From positions 351,288-415,287 of the forward strand of contig JADNRX010000012.1 of the NCBI GenBank assembly GCA_015501595.1: DNA of 64,000 bases, written 5' to 3'. A program made the position numbers and the translations under genes. Positions 1 through 11,576 of the stretch are shown here, piece by piece. Each line of letters begins with the position of its first letter. Position 1 is the first letter of the stretch. This DNA comes from Hymenopellis radicata. Lineage: Eukaryota > Basidiomycota > Agaricomycetes > Agaricales > Physalacriaceae. Under the pieces are notes generated by a model. That model was not told where the DNA came from, did no database searches, and saw only the letters and a program-made list of their open reading frames with translations.

Positions 1-528
1 GGAGGAGTGGCAGGTAAGTGATCTCTTGCATTGTTCATCAAGCGTATCTGAAAGGCCGTCATATCCATAGGAACACGGAAAGGCAATCGTAGGACAAAGA
101 TGTAAATGATCGCGTTGTAGTATGTACTACCTCTTCTACTGTAATGGAATGTCTGTTGGTTTGATCTTTTCACTCGAAGCAAAAGGTTCTGTCCTGTCTC
201 AAATGCACTGAACTTTAACAGCAGCCAATTTAGAGCCTCAGTCAGTCCTTCACATCCACCCGGAGACTGATAGTTTGCTCGACGGAGCCTTGCTCAACGG
301 AGACTGGAGTACTGATAGCCTGCTCAACTGAAGCGATGCTGGGGCACGCGAGGCATCATAGGTCTGGTAGTTAGAGCGTCAGACAGTCCTACGCGCCCCA
401 TACCAGGAGAGACTCGGCTGATAGTAATGGTGTGGCGTGCGACGCATCTTATTAGGTCTGTGGCGTGCATGACGTCCTTTTCAAAACGTCCACTCACGCA
501 TGATGCGTAGTGTTATATATAAGGTAGC
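1..528. other. intergenic, no gene seen
   Basis: No convincing reading frame. The stretch 262-335 has imperfect direct copies of a short CTGATAG...TTGCTC...GGAG motif, and the phrase CTGATAG recurs again near 418. I see no RNA gene or coding signal. Confidence 0.4.
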
Positions 529-732
529 TTATCTACCTACTATCAATGCTGTGGCGTCCTTTGAAAGTCCATCTAACACACTTATAATCCTCAAGGCCTC
601 ATTTTCTATCGTCGCGTGGACAAAAGCTTTTAAATTTTTGTGACGCAGATTCTGATATTCTCCGCTACTGGTCCGTCCTGTCCCGTCTAAGTACACCGCA
701 TCAAGTAGGGCCTCAGGAACAAGGAACACCAT
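529..732 (-). CDS. short unassigned ORF
   Basis: A 67-codon frame starting with ATG (MVFLVPEALLDAV...) and ending with TAG, lying just downstream of the APC2 stop on the same strand. I recognise no domain. It could be a first exon of a gene whose remaining exons lie to the left, or chance. No splice partner was identified. Confidence 0.18.
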   Translation of the reverse strand: MVFLVPEALLDAVYLDGTGRTSSGEYQNLRHKNLKAFVHATIENEALRIISVLDGLSKDATALIVGR

Positions 733-759
733 CCAATAAGAAAGATGAGTATGTACTAC

Positions 760-3702
760 TCATTGTTGCGGAAGTAATCGCCACAAGCCCTCCTTGACAT
801 CCACGAGCTTCTCTCTCCGCGCAGCATCCATCAACGAATGTAGCTGACCAACCGTCAAGTTGTAGCCCTCAACGAAACCCAGCATCGAATGTATACGTTC
901 TACCGTCATGTTGGGCAGATTCGTCAGCATTCCTTGGATATACTGAGGACAGAGATGAGCAAGGACATCTAGTGCGAGGCGCATAAACGACAAACCTTCC
1001 AATACACCATCATCTGCTGCGATTGCTGCTGTTGCTCTGGCGTGGCAGAAGGCTCCTCCTGTTCTGCCACTGCCAAGCGCGTTCTGTCTCTCTGCGCAAC
1101 AGCTTCCGCTACCTCCAGCAGAACAAATCCATTCTCGCGGTTCTCTTTGAGTACGCCATGATCCACCCAAGTCAGCAACGCCTTCAGAGCCGCGCTCTTA
1201 CTAACTTTGCCGACGCGTTCCATGAGCTCCTCGATTGTCCAAGTATCTATAAGATTGCTCATTGTTAAAAAGGAATAGAGACGGGATGGGAAGGAATGCG
1301 CACTCTTTTCGGAAAATAGTTCGATGAAAGCGGCTTCTAAAGGCGGTACTTCGACTTCCACAGTGCGATCTTGAAGCTCAAGATGTAACTGCACAGTGCC
1401 AAGATGAGGCAGCCATCGAAGCTTCTTGTCTGGCTTGAACGTGGAGAACTCCTTCGCGTATGCATCCTGAAAACTGCCGAGAAATTAATACAGAATTCAA
1501 CCGCTTTTAAGTAAAGAAGCGTACGTCTTGAATTGGCCAGGCATATTGAGCTCATTCGTTTCTAGCATGGGCCAGAATTGCCTCGAAATGATTGTGGGGT
1601 GCACAACTTGAACCGACTGTTGAGCAGCAGTGATGAGCAACTCGCCGGACAAAGACAAGAATAGCTATCCTACCTCATTTTGTGATTGCACATGCGTGTC
1701 GATTCGCTTCGAATCAGTCATGTCCTTGAGCATAACCTCGCAGACCTGCAATGCAGCGTCTCCGAATCGGATTTTGAGAATCTCAATATTTCGGCGCTGG
1801 TGAACAGAGTAAAGGAACAACGTTTTTGCGATTCGTCGATGCACTCACCTCTCGCTCCACCTTCTCTGTGCTACCATCTGTTATTGCGAGAAGTCGCTGA
1901 GCAAGTAACACTTGCAGCTCCTTCACGAATAAATCTTTCGAGTCATAGATGCTAACGAGAGTACTGATGACATCGCTCGGTTTATTCGCTCTGAAATCCG
2001 GCCCAGCATCAAGAGGCTCGGGGTCCCAATTCGGGTCGCTGTAATCCTCGATCTCAACTTGATGTAACGGTTGTGGAGGTTCATTGTCGTCGATAATGGA
2101 ATCTCCGCTCTCATCATCGCCAACGAGGTTGGAGACAATACATCGTATTGTGTCGGGTCGTTCTCTATAAGGACAAGTCAGCCTGCAGGATCCCGAAAAA
2201 GTACACGTCCAGACCTAAGGTATCGCCGTATTGGGTCTGCCACCTTGTATAACAGCACACCAGGAGGGTCCACTATTCGTAGACATTTGATAGTGGCTAC
2301 ATATTGAGTCAAAATCAGCGTGGTGTCAGCACCAGGATGTAGGAGCCTCCGGCGATTTCTGTGGAGGCCATTAGCACTAACCATAAAATCAGTGTACGGG
2401 CTCACGCTTTTCGCAAGGAGCGTACTAGGGTGGAACGCTGATCGACGCGTTGTAGGCATTCCTGTGGTGCAGGATGAATAAAATAGCCTTCATTGACGAG
2501 TGTAACAAACCTTCAGGTCCTCCAAAGCCGGAGTAGATTCGGGAAAGTTGATAATAATATCAAATAATTCTCGCGTCCGCAGGTCACAGAGCGTCTTGGT
2601 CATATGAAAGTCGAATCTGGATCCAACGCTAGCCATCACCGCCAAAGCATCATCCTCTGAACGGTTGTGAGCTGCGGCAACACTATACATAGGGATGCGT
2701 ACTATTTGAGGCTTCCTTTGCATACATCATCAGCATCCACGGAACAATTTTCTCGGACATCCATGATTTCAGTCCTGGCAGTACCGCGACATCCCATTTG
2801 TCTGTGCAATTGGCTATCACGTATTTCTCGATGTGCTCATACCCGACGCTTGCAATTACGTTTTCGTATCGATCTAACAGCCCAAGTGTCTCGAAAATGT
2901 CCCAGATACCTTCCGGGAGAGCAATAGCGGGAGGCGCGCCGCCATCCAAGGGCGGTAGAGTGGCGGCACACAGATCCTTAAATCCTTTGACAAAGGTCGG
3001 AGAAAGGATAGCGAAGAGATGGGTTTGGAAGTTGAGAGTGTATGCAGAGCGGATGGTGAGGCCAAGTCTAATGGAATTCAGAGCGTGATCAAGAGGAGTG
3101 TCGAGGCACGCACTCTGTAATCGGCTGCCATAGAGTGTACCACTCCATAAGGCGTAGAACGAGTCTTGATATGACGTGAGGATCGTCGGATTGCTGTGTA
3201 AGATTAGTTGGGCGTTCGAGAGCCTACATGTCGCGTACTTCATATTCGACCATGAAAGTGTCAATGTCCAGATGTATGAGACCAAAGTGTTGTCGAATAT
3301 TGTCTAAACAATAATTAAACATGGTTAAATGTGAAAACGCTAGGTACGCACCCAGGAATGACTCGAGCATGACAGGAAGTCTCCGGCACTGCGAGACCAC
3401 ATCAAATGCATGACGGACCAGCTCCAGGTCTACCTTGTATTCTCAATCGCGCGTTCCGATGGATAGAGCCGGCGCTCACTATATGTTTTCACAGGTTCAG
3501 AAAGGTTTTTTGGTCTGAGAAACTCGGTCGCGAGGCTCCACGCCTGTATAGATGTAAATCGACAGCATTCCAAGCCACGGCGCGTCAAGCAAACCTGACT
3601 GAACGACATCAAGCCTGAAATTCCTGGCTCATCTCGGTTTAGGCGCGCGAATGCATCTTGCCATTTCGCAGCTACCTGCGAGCGCAGCGCCTCGGTGGCC
3701 AT
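760..3702 (-). CDS. APC2: anaphase-promoting complex subunit 2 (cullin-like), multi-exon
   Basis: Scaffold subunit of the APC/C ubiquitin ligase, which binds the RING subunit Apc11 and drives mitotic exit in the nucleus. The family is recognised from several blocks in order: the MSEKIVPWML block near 2,730, TKTLCDLRTRELFDIII near 2,570, a cullin-homology block ending LRIVDPPGVLLYKVADPIRRYL near 2,230, the ISTLVSIYDSKDLFVKELQVLLA block near 1,940, the LHLELQDRTVEVEVPPLEAAFI block near 1,350, and the C-terminal winged-helix region ending at 760. At least seven exons joined by short introns. The start ATG at 3702 opens MATEALRSQVAAKW. An in-frame TAG at 3430-3432 would truncate the protein, but one extra base in the GG pair at 3433-3434 restores a long conserved-looking frame, so I treat it as an indel. 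It is divergent from ARG8. Exon borders in the middle are approximate. Confidence 0.88.
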
Positions 3703-3970
3703 TGCAGTGAACGGTGATGGGCGGTAGCAAGGGCGGGGTCACAACCGTGACCGGAGAACGCCGCGGATTGGACGGAGAGATAAGATATGTCATTTAATCT
3801 TCGCGCTGTTTCCGCTGCAGCTTTTGCTGTTGGCATTCACAGCTGTGAAGCCCGTATATTATAAGAGCAACCACAACGGACGTGCTTCCAAGGAATTTTC
3901 CTGTCCTCTGACTCACTTTGATCCGACGTGGCAACATCTCTTTTCCCGCCTTCATTCCCTCTTGCATAAA
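3703..3970. promoter_or_regulatory. divergent APC2/ARG8 intergenic promoter region
   Basis: A 268 bp gap between two start codons pointing apart, so both promoters must lie here or overlap the 5' ends. No specific operator recognised. Confidence 0.4.
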
Positions 3971-5614
3971 ATGAGTCGAATATGCATAGCTCAGCGACAC
4001 TTATCCCGTCAAGCACTTCCCAAAGGCGCTCGTACAATCTCTGTAGGCTATTGCTCCTAACTTATCCATTTTCTGATCCTTTAACCCTGTAGACCGCACC
4101 TTGCACCAAATATAAAACCCCTACCCATCTCCCATCCTCCGAGGTAAACAACGAAGCCACATCGCAGACGCTTTCGTTGGCCTCAAAATACATTCTACCG
4201 GTCTATGCCCGCCCGGATCTTGTTCTAAGCCATGGCAAAGGGTCCTATGTTTGGGACACGGAGGGAAGGAAATACCTCGATTTCTCAGCTGGGATAGCCG
4301 TTAACGCGCTGGGTCACGCCGACGATGGTGTGGTAAAGGTTCGTGAGTATCTTCTCAAGACATGGGCAAGGACGGTATAATATTGTACAGACTATCTCCG
4401 AGAACGCGGGAACGCTTTTACACTCTAGCAATGTGTATCACAACCAGTGGTCCCCGAAGCTAGCCGAACTGCTGGTCACTCTGACCAAGAAAGAAGGAGG
4501 TTTGGGCTTCGCTCCTGGAAATACATCGGCAGATGACGCCAAAGTCTTCTTCGCCAACTCGGGCACTGAAGCCAACGAAGGTGCTTTGAAAATAGCTCGA
4601 AAAGTGGGTAAGGATAGGTGGGCAGCCAAAGAGCCGGGTCGATCATGGGATTCAAGCGAATGTTCAAAGACGCGTATCGCTTGCTTTGAAAGCGCGTTCC
4701 ATGGACGCAGCATGGAGCGTTGAGCGTGACGACCAACCCGAAATATCAGAAACCATTCGGACCTCTGTTGCCGGGGGTGGATGTGGGTCAGATCAATGAC
4801 ATGGCTGGTCTTTCGGGATTGGTTACGGAGGACACATGCGCAGTTATCGTTGAGCCCATCCAAGGAGAGGGTGGTATCAATGCCGCCAAGGTTGAATGGT
4901 TGCAGGCTTTACGGAAACGCTGTGACGAGGTCGGTGCTGTCCTGATATTTGACGAGATTCAGGTGAGCCGCGTTTCGCATGAGCGGCAGAGGAGCGTCAA
5001 AGATGTTGACTGCTTTTCTCAGTGTGGGCTATATAGAACGGGAAATCTATGGGCTCATTCCGCACTTCCGTCTGATTGCCATCCTGATGTTGTGACGATG
5101 GCCAAACCCTTAGCAAACGGGTATCCTATTGGGGCTGTTATGGTCAGGAACTCTGTCGCAGCTACGATGACAGCAGGTGAGGATGCTATGTGAATTTATC
5201 TCGCATACTGTGATTGACCGAGTCCGATTTGTTACAGGTAGCCACGGTACAACCTTTGGCGGTTCACCGCTTGCGAGTGCCGTTGGCTTTTACGTGTTAT
5301 CCCGTCTGTCAGAGCCTGCGTTCGTGGCACAACTGTCCAAGACTAGCGCGTATCTGAAAGGCCGACTTGAACGGCTGCCCAAATGGTTCCCAAACATTCT
5401 TGAGAGTGAGATTCGCGGACGAGGATTGATTATGGGTCTCGGTTTTAAAAACCACACAGACCCAGGTCGAGTGGTCCAGATGGCCAGAGAACGCGGTGTA
5501 TTTGTCCTGACCGCAGGAAAGGATGCCGTGCGGTTGGTGCCCAGCCTGAATGTGGGGAGGGAGGAGGTAGATCTCGCTGTGGATGTACTGGAAAGTTGCC
5601 TGGGAGAGCTGTAG
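3971..5614 (+). CDS. ARG8: acetylornithine aminotransferase, mitochondrial
   Basis: PLP-dependent class III aminotransferase that makes N-acetylornithine in the mitochondrial arginine pathway. The ATG at 3971 opens an Arg-rich presequence ([19 protein letters not shown]), spliced over an intron at 4043-4092 into [16 protein letters not shown] and the [21 protein letters not shown] block. Further introns lie at about 4339-4390, 4963-5022 and 5177-5237; all keep frame. The cofactor Asp is in LIFDEIQ before the third intron, the PLP lysine is in [17 protein letters not shown], and [12 protein letters not shown] follows the last intron. At 4714-4716 the frame breaks: one extra G after ATGG would give the usual SMGALSVT, whereas the text as given stops at 4722. 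That is either a real null allele or, more likely, a sequencing deletion, as similar breaks occur in two other genes here. It lies 202 bp upstream of HEM1 on the same strand. Confidence 0.93.
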
Positions 5615-5816
5615 ATCTATCTCTATATCAATAGTGTTCAATCCAGGCTTTGACATTTTGAATGGTATACGGGGAATCAAACCACCGCATCGGCGCTCGG
5701 TGTCAGGATCTGCCTATTATAGACGACGAATCAAATCTATCCAATTGGCTGATCGGGGACCCCTGCCAGAATAAATATGGAGAGATCGCACTGTGTCAAA
5801 TTTCCTTATTCCCGCC

Positions 5817-8081
5817 ATGAACAATCTCGCCTCTCTTGCGCGATTCAAAACGTCCTGCCCGTTCCTCGGACGCACCAAGCAGTCTACGCTGCGCACACTA
5901 TGCACGGCGACGTCGCCGCGTTATCCCTCGCTCTCCAAGCTAACCGAGAAGGCTACCCGATGCCCCGTTATGGGGCCCGCCCTCTCCACCCGTTCCAAGG
6001 AGCTCGTAGCCGGCTATGCCAGTGTTGCCGGCAACGTTGACGTCGAGCAGATCCACAAGGAGCAGGGAGTGCAAATTCCCGCTGGAGCCTCCATCGAAAT
6101 GTGCCCCCATGCTTCTGCTGCTCGGGCCGCTGCCCGACGTGCTGAGGAACTTGCTGCTGCCGCCAAAAAAGCGGACAAGGCCAAAGCTGGAGGCTGCCCA
6201 TTCCACAAGGCTACCGCAGCAGAGTCTTCCAAGATAGCTGCGGCTCAGCCTGCTCCGGTTGCATCATCCAAGCCCGCTCACCCCGGTGCATTCGACTACG
6301 AAAAGTTCTTCGTCGAAGAACTCGACAAGAAGCACCAGGACAAGTCCTATCGCTACTTCAATAACATTAATCGTCTTGCGCACAAGTTCCCCGTTGCGCA
6401 CACGCAGGAAGTCGAAGACGAGGTGCAGGTCTGGTGTTCCAACGACTATTTGGGGATGGGGAACAACCCAGTTGTCCTCGAGACCATGCAGTAGGTAACC
6501 ACCTGCGTCTTCGTGTCTTAATTGCTGACGTGTTTTTCCAAGTCGTACTCTGGACAAGTACGGTCACGGCGCGGGTGGAACTCGCAATATTGCAGGCAAT
6601 GGCGCCCTGCATCTAGGCCTTGAGCAAGAGTTGGCCAGTCTACACCGCAAACCAGCAGCTCTCGTGTTCTCATCGTGCTACGTAGCCAACGATGCGACTC
6701 TATCCACCCTCGGGTCCAAACTTCCGGGCTGTATCATCTTTTCTGACAGGATGAACCATGCTTCGATGATCCAAGGCATGCGCCATTCCGGTGCTAAGAA
6801 GGTCATCTTTGATCACAATGACATGGTGGACCTGGAGAACAAGTTGAAGCAGTATCCCAAGGAAACGCCCAAGATCATCGCGTTCGAGAGTGTTTACTCG
6901 ATGTGTGGCAGCATTGGACCTATTGAGGCGATTTGTGACTTGGCAGAGAAATATGGCGCAATTACTTTCTTGGACGAAGTACGCGGACTTGCATTCGTCT
7001 TCTAGCCTGGAACTAACCGCCAGTAGGTTCATGCCGTTGGCTTGTATGGACCCCGTGGCGCCGGCGTCGCTGAACATCTCGACTACGACCTTCACAAGGC
7101 TGCCGGTAACAGTCCTGACCCCATCCCAGGCACCGTCATGGATCGCATCGACATCATAACCGGTCAGTTCTTTCAAATTCGGGCTGAATTTCAAGACCAA
7201 CCTTGATTTTCAGGTACCCTTGGGAAAGCTTATGGCGCTGTTGGAGGTTATATCGCTGGGTCTGACGACTTTGTGGATATGATTCGGTCCTATGCTCCTG
7301 GCTTCATTTTCACGACGTCCCTTCCACCCGCGACAGTCGCCGGCGCTCAAGCTAGTGTTGCCTACCAGAAGGAGTACGTCGGTGACCGTCAACTCAAACA
7401 GGTCAACGTCCGCGAAGTCAAACGCCGGTTCGCTGAGATCGACATTCCTGTTGTGTAAGTACAATTCTGCCACTGTAGCTGCATGACTTAACTTTTCGTA
7501 GACCCGGCACTTCTCATATTGTCCCTGTTTTCGTCGGCGACGCCGCTTTGGCAAAGGAGGCATCCGACAAACTTCTCATGGAGCATGACATCTACGTTCA
7601 GTCCATCAACTACCCGACTGTCGCCCGTGGCGAGGAACGGCTCCGAATTACGGTTACACCTCGGCACACACTTGAGCAAATGGATATACTCGTTCGCGCC
7701 GTCGACCAGATCTTCACGGAACTCAACATCAAACGTCTAAGCGATTGGAAGGCTATTGGCGGTCGTGCAGGCGTTGGCTCTCCTGGTGCTGAGGATGGTT
7801 TGGAGCCCATGTGGAATGACGAGCAACTCGGCTATCTCGACGGGACTACGCCCCAGACATTGAGAGAAAAGGAGAAAGTTGTGGTTGATCCCAGAGGCGT
7901 TGTCGCTGCCCGGAGCCGGTTCGATAGGCTTTTGGGCTCTATGATGGGACCTCTCCAAGCACATCGCCCCGTCGTCTCCGCCAACTTGTTGAAGATGAAG
8001 TCGGGCGCTACCCCTTCGATGGTTATGCAGGCGGGCGAGAGTCAGATCCCCATGCCTACCCTTGTCTCCGCTGCTGCTTAA
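5817..8081 (+). CDS. HEM1: 5-aminolevulinate synthase, mitochondrial
   Basis: Condenses glycine and succinyl-CoA to 5-aminolevulinate, the first step of haem synthesis, in the mitochondrial matrix. Five exons with introns 6491-6542, 6979-7026, 7163-7213 and 7455-7501 give 688 residues. I chose the ATG at 5817 (context GCCATGA), the first in frame; an out-of-frame ATG lies 40 nt upstream at 5777. Visible family blocks are [38 protein letters not shown], the split [15 protein letters not shown] and the PLP lysine in [18 protein letters not shown]. The N-terminal 140 residues hold four Cys-Pro haem regulatory motifs followed by an Ala/Lys-rich low-complexity stretch. The frame is intact throughout, unlike ARG8 next door. 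Confidence 0.97.
5856..6200 (+). promoter_or_regulatory. HEM1: four Cys-Pro haem regulatory motifs in Hem1 N-terminus
   Basis: TGC-CCN codon pairs at 5856-5861 (SCPFLG), 5961-5966 (RCPVMG), 6102-6107 (MCPHAS) and 6195-6200 (GCPFHK). In animal ALAS, such CP motifs bind haem and block import or trigger degradation; that this holds here is inference. Confidence 0.55.
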
Positions 8082-8970
8082 TCCTGTCGCGTAGAGGATT
8101 CTCCTTCGTTTGTTTAGGTTTTCGTTTGAGTACGTGTCATGGTTGTCGTATGTTGTGTTGTTACAAAGGTGTTGTGCTGTTCTATGTTTCCAGACGGGTG
8201 TTACTAAGGTCTCAGAGTGGTAACAGTCCAATTCTCATTAATCGCTATTGGTTCTACTTGAGCGTGGAAACAAAGTGTTCGTTGTCCTTGTGAACGTGGT
8301 TGGAAGGGCGGTAGCTTGATATGTGCGAGAGACAAAATCTGGGTCTCTTCATTTGGTCTGCCTCTAGAGTCCAGATGTTCGAAGCTTAAAGAAGGAGACG
8401 AGACGTAAGTTAAACACTTCGCGAAGTCGTTTGCGTAACGTTTGGAGCTTAAATATTCCTGTTCGTCCCATCGTTGGGGAGGTCGTAAGTCATTCGGACG
8501 TTGGACCTATCCGATGAACTGTGTGCGCTTGTTGGCGCTACTTGTCTGATTAAGCATGGCACTTGTGGCGTACTCTTCACTTAACGTGCCTCATCTATAT
8601 ACCCTTAAGCTTTATGGGGCCTTTCCATGATAAGTATATTCTCTACACGTTGATTTATATACAAGTACACGACGACGTCGAAATAGAGGTTGGAGTTCAC
8701 GGAGGGGAGAATGACGTCAAGGCGGAACCATCCGAAGGCTGATGAATGATATAGTCGAGTGATTTTATCAGGCTATCATTCCGACCACCAAATAGCAGTT
8801 CACGGTGTGCGTTGGAAGCCAGGCAGACGACCCGTTCAGCTTGGATTATCGTGTTCTGTTGACCGTTTTGTTTACCTTTTCTTTCCTCCTTTTCCTCACG
8901 ACAATCCGCTCTTTTCGCTGCGGGCTCCACTTCGTACAGTTCTCGTACGAATATCCCCCATTCCGCCTCG
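8082..8970. other. intergenic between HEM1 and YPD1
   Basis: An 889 bp gap. It should hold the HEM1 3' UTR and the YPD1 promoter. The minus-strand frame at 8697-9254 is antisense to YPD1 exon 1 and looks like a shadow. Nothing else recognised. Confidence 0.4.
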
Positions 8971-9771
8971 ATGTCGCGGACAGAGACAGCGTCTACCTCT
9001 GAGCAGACATCCCTGCCGCCACCATCAACTGCTGCCACCAATTCGATATCTTCTCCTGCTCCCTCCTCTGCTTTGAACGATGTACCCGTACCAATCTCGG
9101 CATCGGACGCTGCACCCGCACCAAAGCCAGCATCGGACGCTGTCACACTGCAGAGCAGTAACGACTCTGACGCAACGCTGCGAGCAACGCAGCCGCCAGC
9201 TGATGCAGCCGATGAGGAGACACCCACAGTGGGCCTCAGTCCCATCCATTCCATCGTGTCGTTGTCTCATATCACCTTTGTAGGCCCCGTCATCGTCAGC
9301 GACAATCGACATGGAACAGTTCAACCAAATACTCGACTTGGACGGCGAGGACCCCGAGTGCGAGTTCTCCGCCTCAATGGTCGGCGCATACTTTGATCAG
9401 GCCACCAACACATTCAAGGAGATGGAGGAGGCTCTGTACGCCCATCTGCCTCTCATCCAAGCCTTCACAAAGTTCTCATTCATTATAGCACAGCCAAGAA
9501 CCTTGCAAAACTGTCCGAACTGGGGCATTTCTTGAAAGGCTCTTCCGCGCAGCTCGGCGTCTCGCGCGTCCAGGTCTCATGCGAGAAAATCCAGCATTAT
9601 GGACAACTAAAGGACCAGGAGAAGAATATTGACCTCACTGATGACGAGGCCCTAGACAAGATCGGCGCCCTGATGGACACTGTCAAGTTTGAGTACGACA
9701 CCGCAGAGGAATGGTTGAAAGACTATTTCAAGCAAAAGGGTGTCGTCGTGCTTGTCGGGGAGGCAGATTAA
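8971..9771 (+). CDS. YPD1: histidine phosphotransfer protein Ypd1
   Basis: HPt intermediate of the fungal multistep phosphorelay, carrying phosphate from hybrid histidine kinases to the Ssk1 and Skn7 response regulators in osmotic and oxidative stress signalling. Three exons (introns 9229-9283 and 9436-9488) give 230 residues in a clean frame. The HPt domain begins at IDMEQFNQILDLD after the first intron and includes FSASMVGAYFDQA. The phosphorylatable His is in LGHFLKGSSAQLG, followed by the C-terminal helices CEKIQHYGQL and DTAEEWLKDYF. The N-terminal ~95 residues are Ser/Thr/Ala/Pro-rich and probably disordered. The donor GTGGGC of intron 1 is weak, so the exact N-terminal joining is less sure than the domain. 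Confidence 0.88.
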
Positions 9772-10228
9772 AGCGAAAAGCACATCTACTTACTAAGGAG
9801 AAGGATATGCTTACTTGTACCACACTGCGCACGATATCGCGGTCCTCATTTTCGCCAATGACCAGCAATTATGTTGATCGCGTTTTCAGGGACAGACGAA
9901 AGGCTCACCCATTCTGTTCTTTCTTTTCTTCTGCTGCTTTCGTGTACTTTACTCATCATAATGCCGCATATTTATCTGTACTTGTGTACCTTACATGCCA
10001 CACAGAAGCCTTTAGATCCGAATTTCAAAGCCCAGACTATAGAGACACCAGGTATAATTAGACGCGTAGTGCGTGGCTCGAGACGCCCATTCGGGGAATA
10101 CACGTCCAGACTACTGAACAGGCCAACCAGATCATGACAGCGGCAAACCTTGAACAAATGATGAGACGAAAAGGATCAATAAAGTGTCAGATAACTGTAC
10201 ATGTCGTCGCACTATAATACACAAAATC
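9772..10228. other. convergent intergenic YPD1/CWC21
   Basis: 457 bp between two convergent stop codons. Presumably the two 3' UTRs. AT-rich, no gene or repeat recognised. Confidence 0.4.
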
Positions 10229-11434
10229 CTAATCCTTGCTACTTGTTGACGACTGTGTGCTCACAGACATGGACGAGCCAGTTGATGCGGAACGGTCACG
10301 ACCGCGTCTGGGGCGTTCATCAGAATAATCCCTCCTTCTGCCTCTGTCATCCGGAGATTCCCTCCTTCCAAGACGGGGAGGTGGAGAAATTGAACGCGAC
10401 GGAGATCTGCGCCTGCGCCTTGGCGGAGACGTATGACGCGGTGTAGGGACAGGAGAACGGCGCGAAGGAGGTTCTGGTGTCAGGGAACGACGGCGGCGAG
10501 GTGGAGAATCATCCATAGAAGGTGAGCGACGGCGGCGAGGCGGCGAATCATCCATAGAAGGCGAACTGAGACGTCTCCTGCGTGGAGGCGGTGAACGCGA
10601 GTCGCGACGAGGTGGAGAGTCACGGCCACCACGTCTAGCTGGCGGAGAGGTACGTCTCGGTGGACTGCGACTACGACTGCGTCGTCTGTGAGATGGAACT
10701 GGCGGTGGCGGCATGCGTCCGCTCTCCTCACGCTCGCGACGGATACGGTCTTCTTCACGGCGGCGGAGACGATCCTTTTCTCGTTTGTCGGCCTCCCATT
10801 TGGCCTTTTGCTCTGTCATCCGAGCACGATCCTCGTCTCGTTTACGATCCCGCTCTTCCCGTTCGACTTGTCGCTTGAGTTTCAACTCTTCCTGCTTTTC
10901 ACGGTCAAAGGCCTCTCCTTCAACATAGGTGTTGCGAGTGCCCAACGCTCGTGCCATTCTGTCGAGCTCTGTCTTTTTTGCTGCAGCCATTCCGTGTGTG
11001 TCTGAGGCTTTCAGTTTGCCTGTTGGCGCCATACGGGAGAGATTGGCAAGCAGTTTTTCGCGGAGCTCTTGCACTTTTTCTTCAATTTCAGCCTCGGGAA
11101 TCCTACAAGAAAATATAAGCATTCGGCCAATGATCATGTTGAAATTGTACGCACTCATCGTCCTCAAGCTGCAGCTGTAGCTTAAGACATTCAACTTCGA
11201 CCTTTCTTTTCCTTTCATGCTCGAGAATGCCCTCGTCCGGCTCGCGGTGTTTGGGCGGTGCTACTGACCACGCATCCTCGCGGTCTTGAGCGGGATTATG
11301 CGTACGCAAAGTCGACAAATTACGGACGACATAGCCATTAGTCCCACTGCAATTCCGAGTCGGTTAAATATGTCAGATACACGGAAAGAATCGCACCTTC
11401 CGCGAGGAGTCGTCAGCCCGATGCCATTGTACAT
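10229..11434 (-). CDS. CWC21: Cwf21-domain pre-mRNA splicing factor with RS-like tail
   Basis: Spliceosome component that contacts Prp8 and Snu114 at the active site; the animal relative is SRRM2/SRm300. Three exons (introns 11347-11396 and 11103-11154) give 367 residues. The start MYNGIGLTTPRGS and the following GTNGYVVRNLSTLR match the family's conserved N-terminus, and the cwf21 domain is seen as KHREPDEGILEHERKRKVE continuing over the intron into EIEEKVQELREKLL. A charged Arg/Lys/Glu helix follows, then about 130 residues of Arg-Ser/Pro-Arg tracts with two near-identical SPSMDDSPPRRRR units, longer than in yeast and closer to an SR-protein tail. It is divergent from the hydrolase gene with 142 bp between starts. 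Confidence 0.92.
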
Positions 11435-11576
11435 GATGGCGTTAAGGCAAGTTGCGTAAGCAGCCGACCGTCTTCGTCATTGTTCTTGATTGCCTCAAAA
11501 AGGAAGTCGATCATGTAATGCTTTGTAGTCCACCACCACGTCGTCGCCTGCGAGACTGCTGTTTCGCTTTGCCAAC
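11435..11576. promoter_or_regulatory. divergent CWC21/hydrolase promoter region
   Basis: 142 bp between opposing start codons; both promoters must be compact or shared. No named element recognised. Confidence 0.4.

Noticed and set aside
8697..9254. 185-codon minus-strand ORF
   Set aside because: Antisense to YPD1 exon 1 and its promoter; low-complexity Ala/Gly/Ser text typical of a shadow frame.
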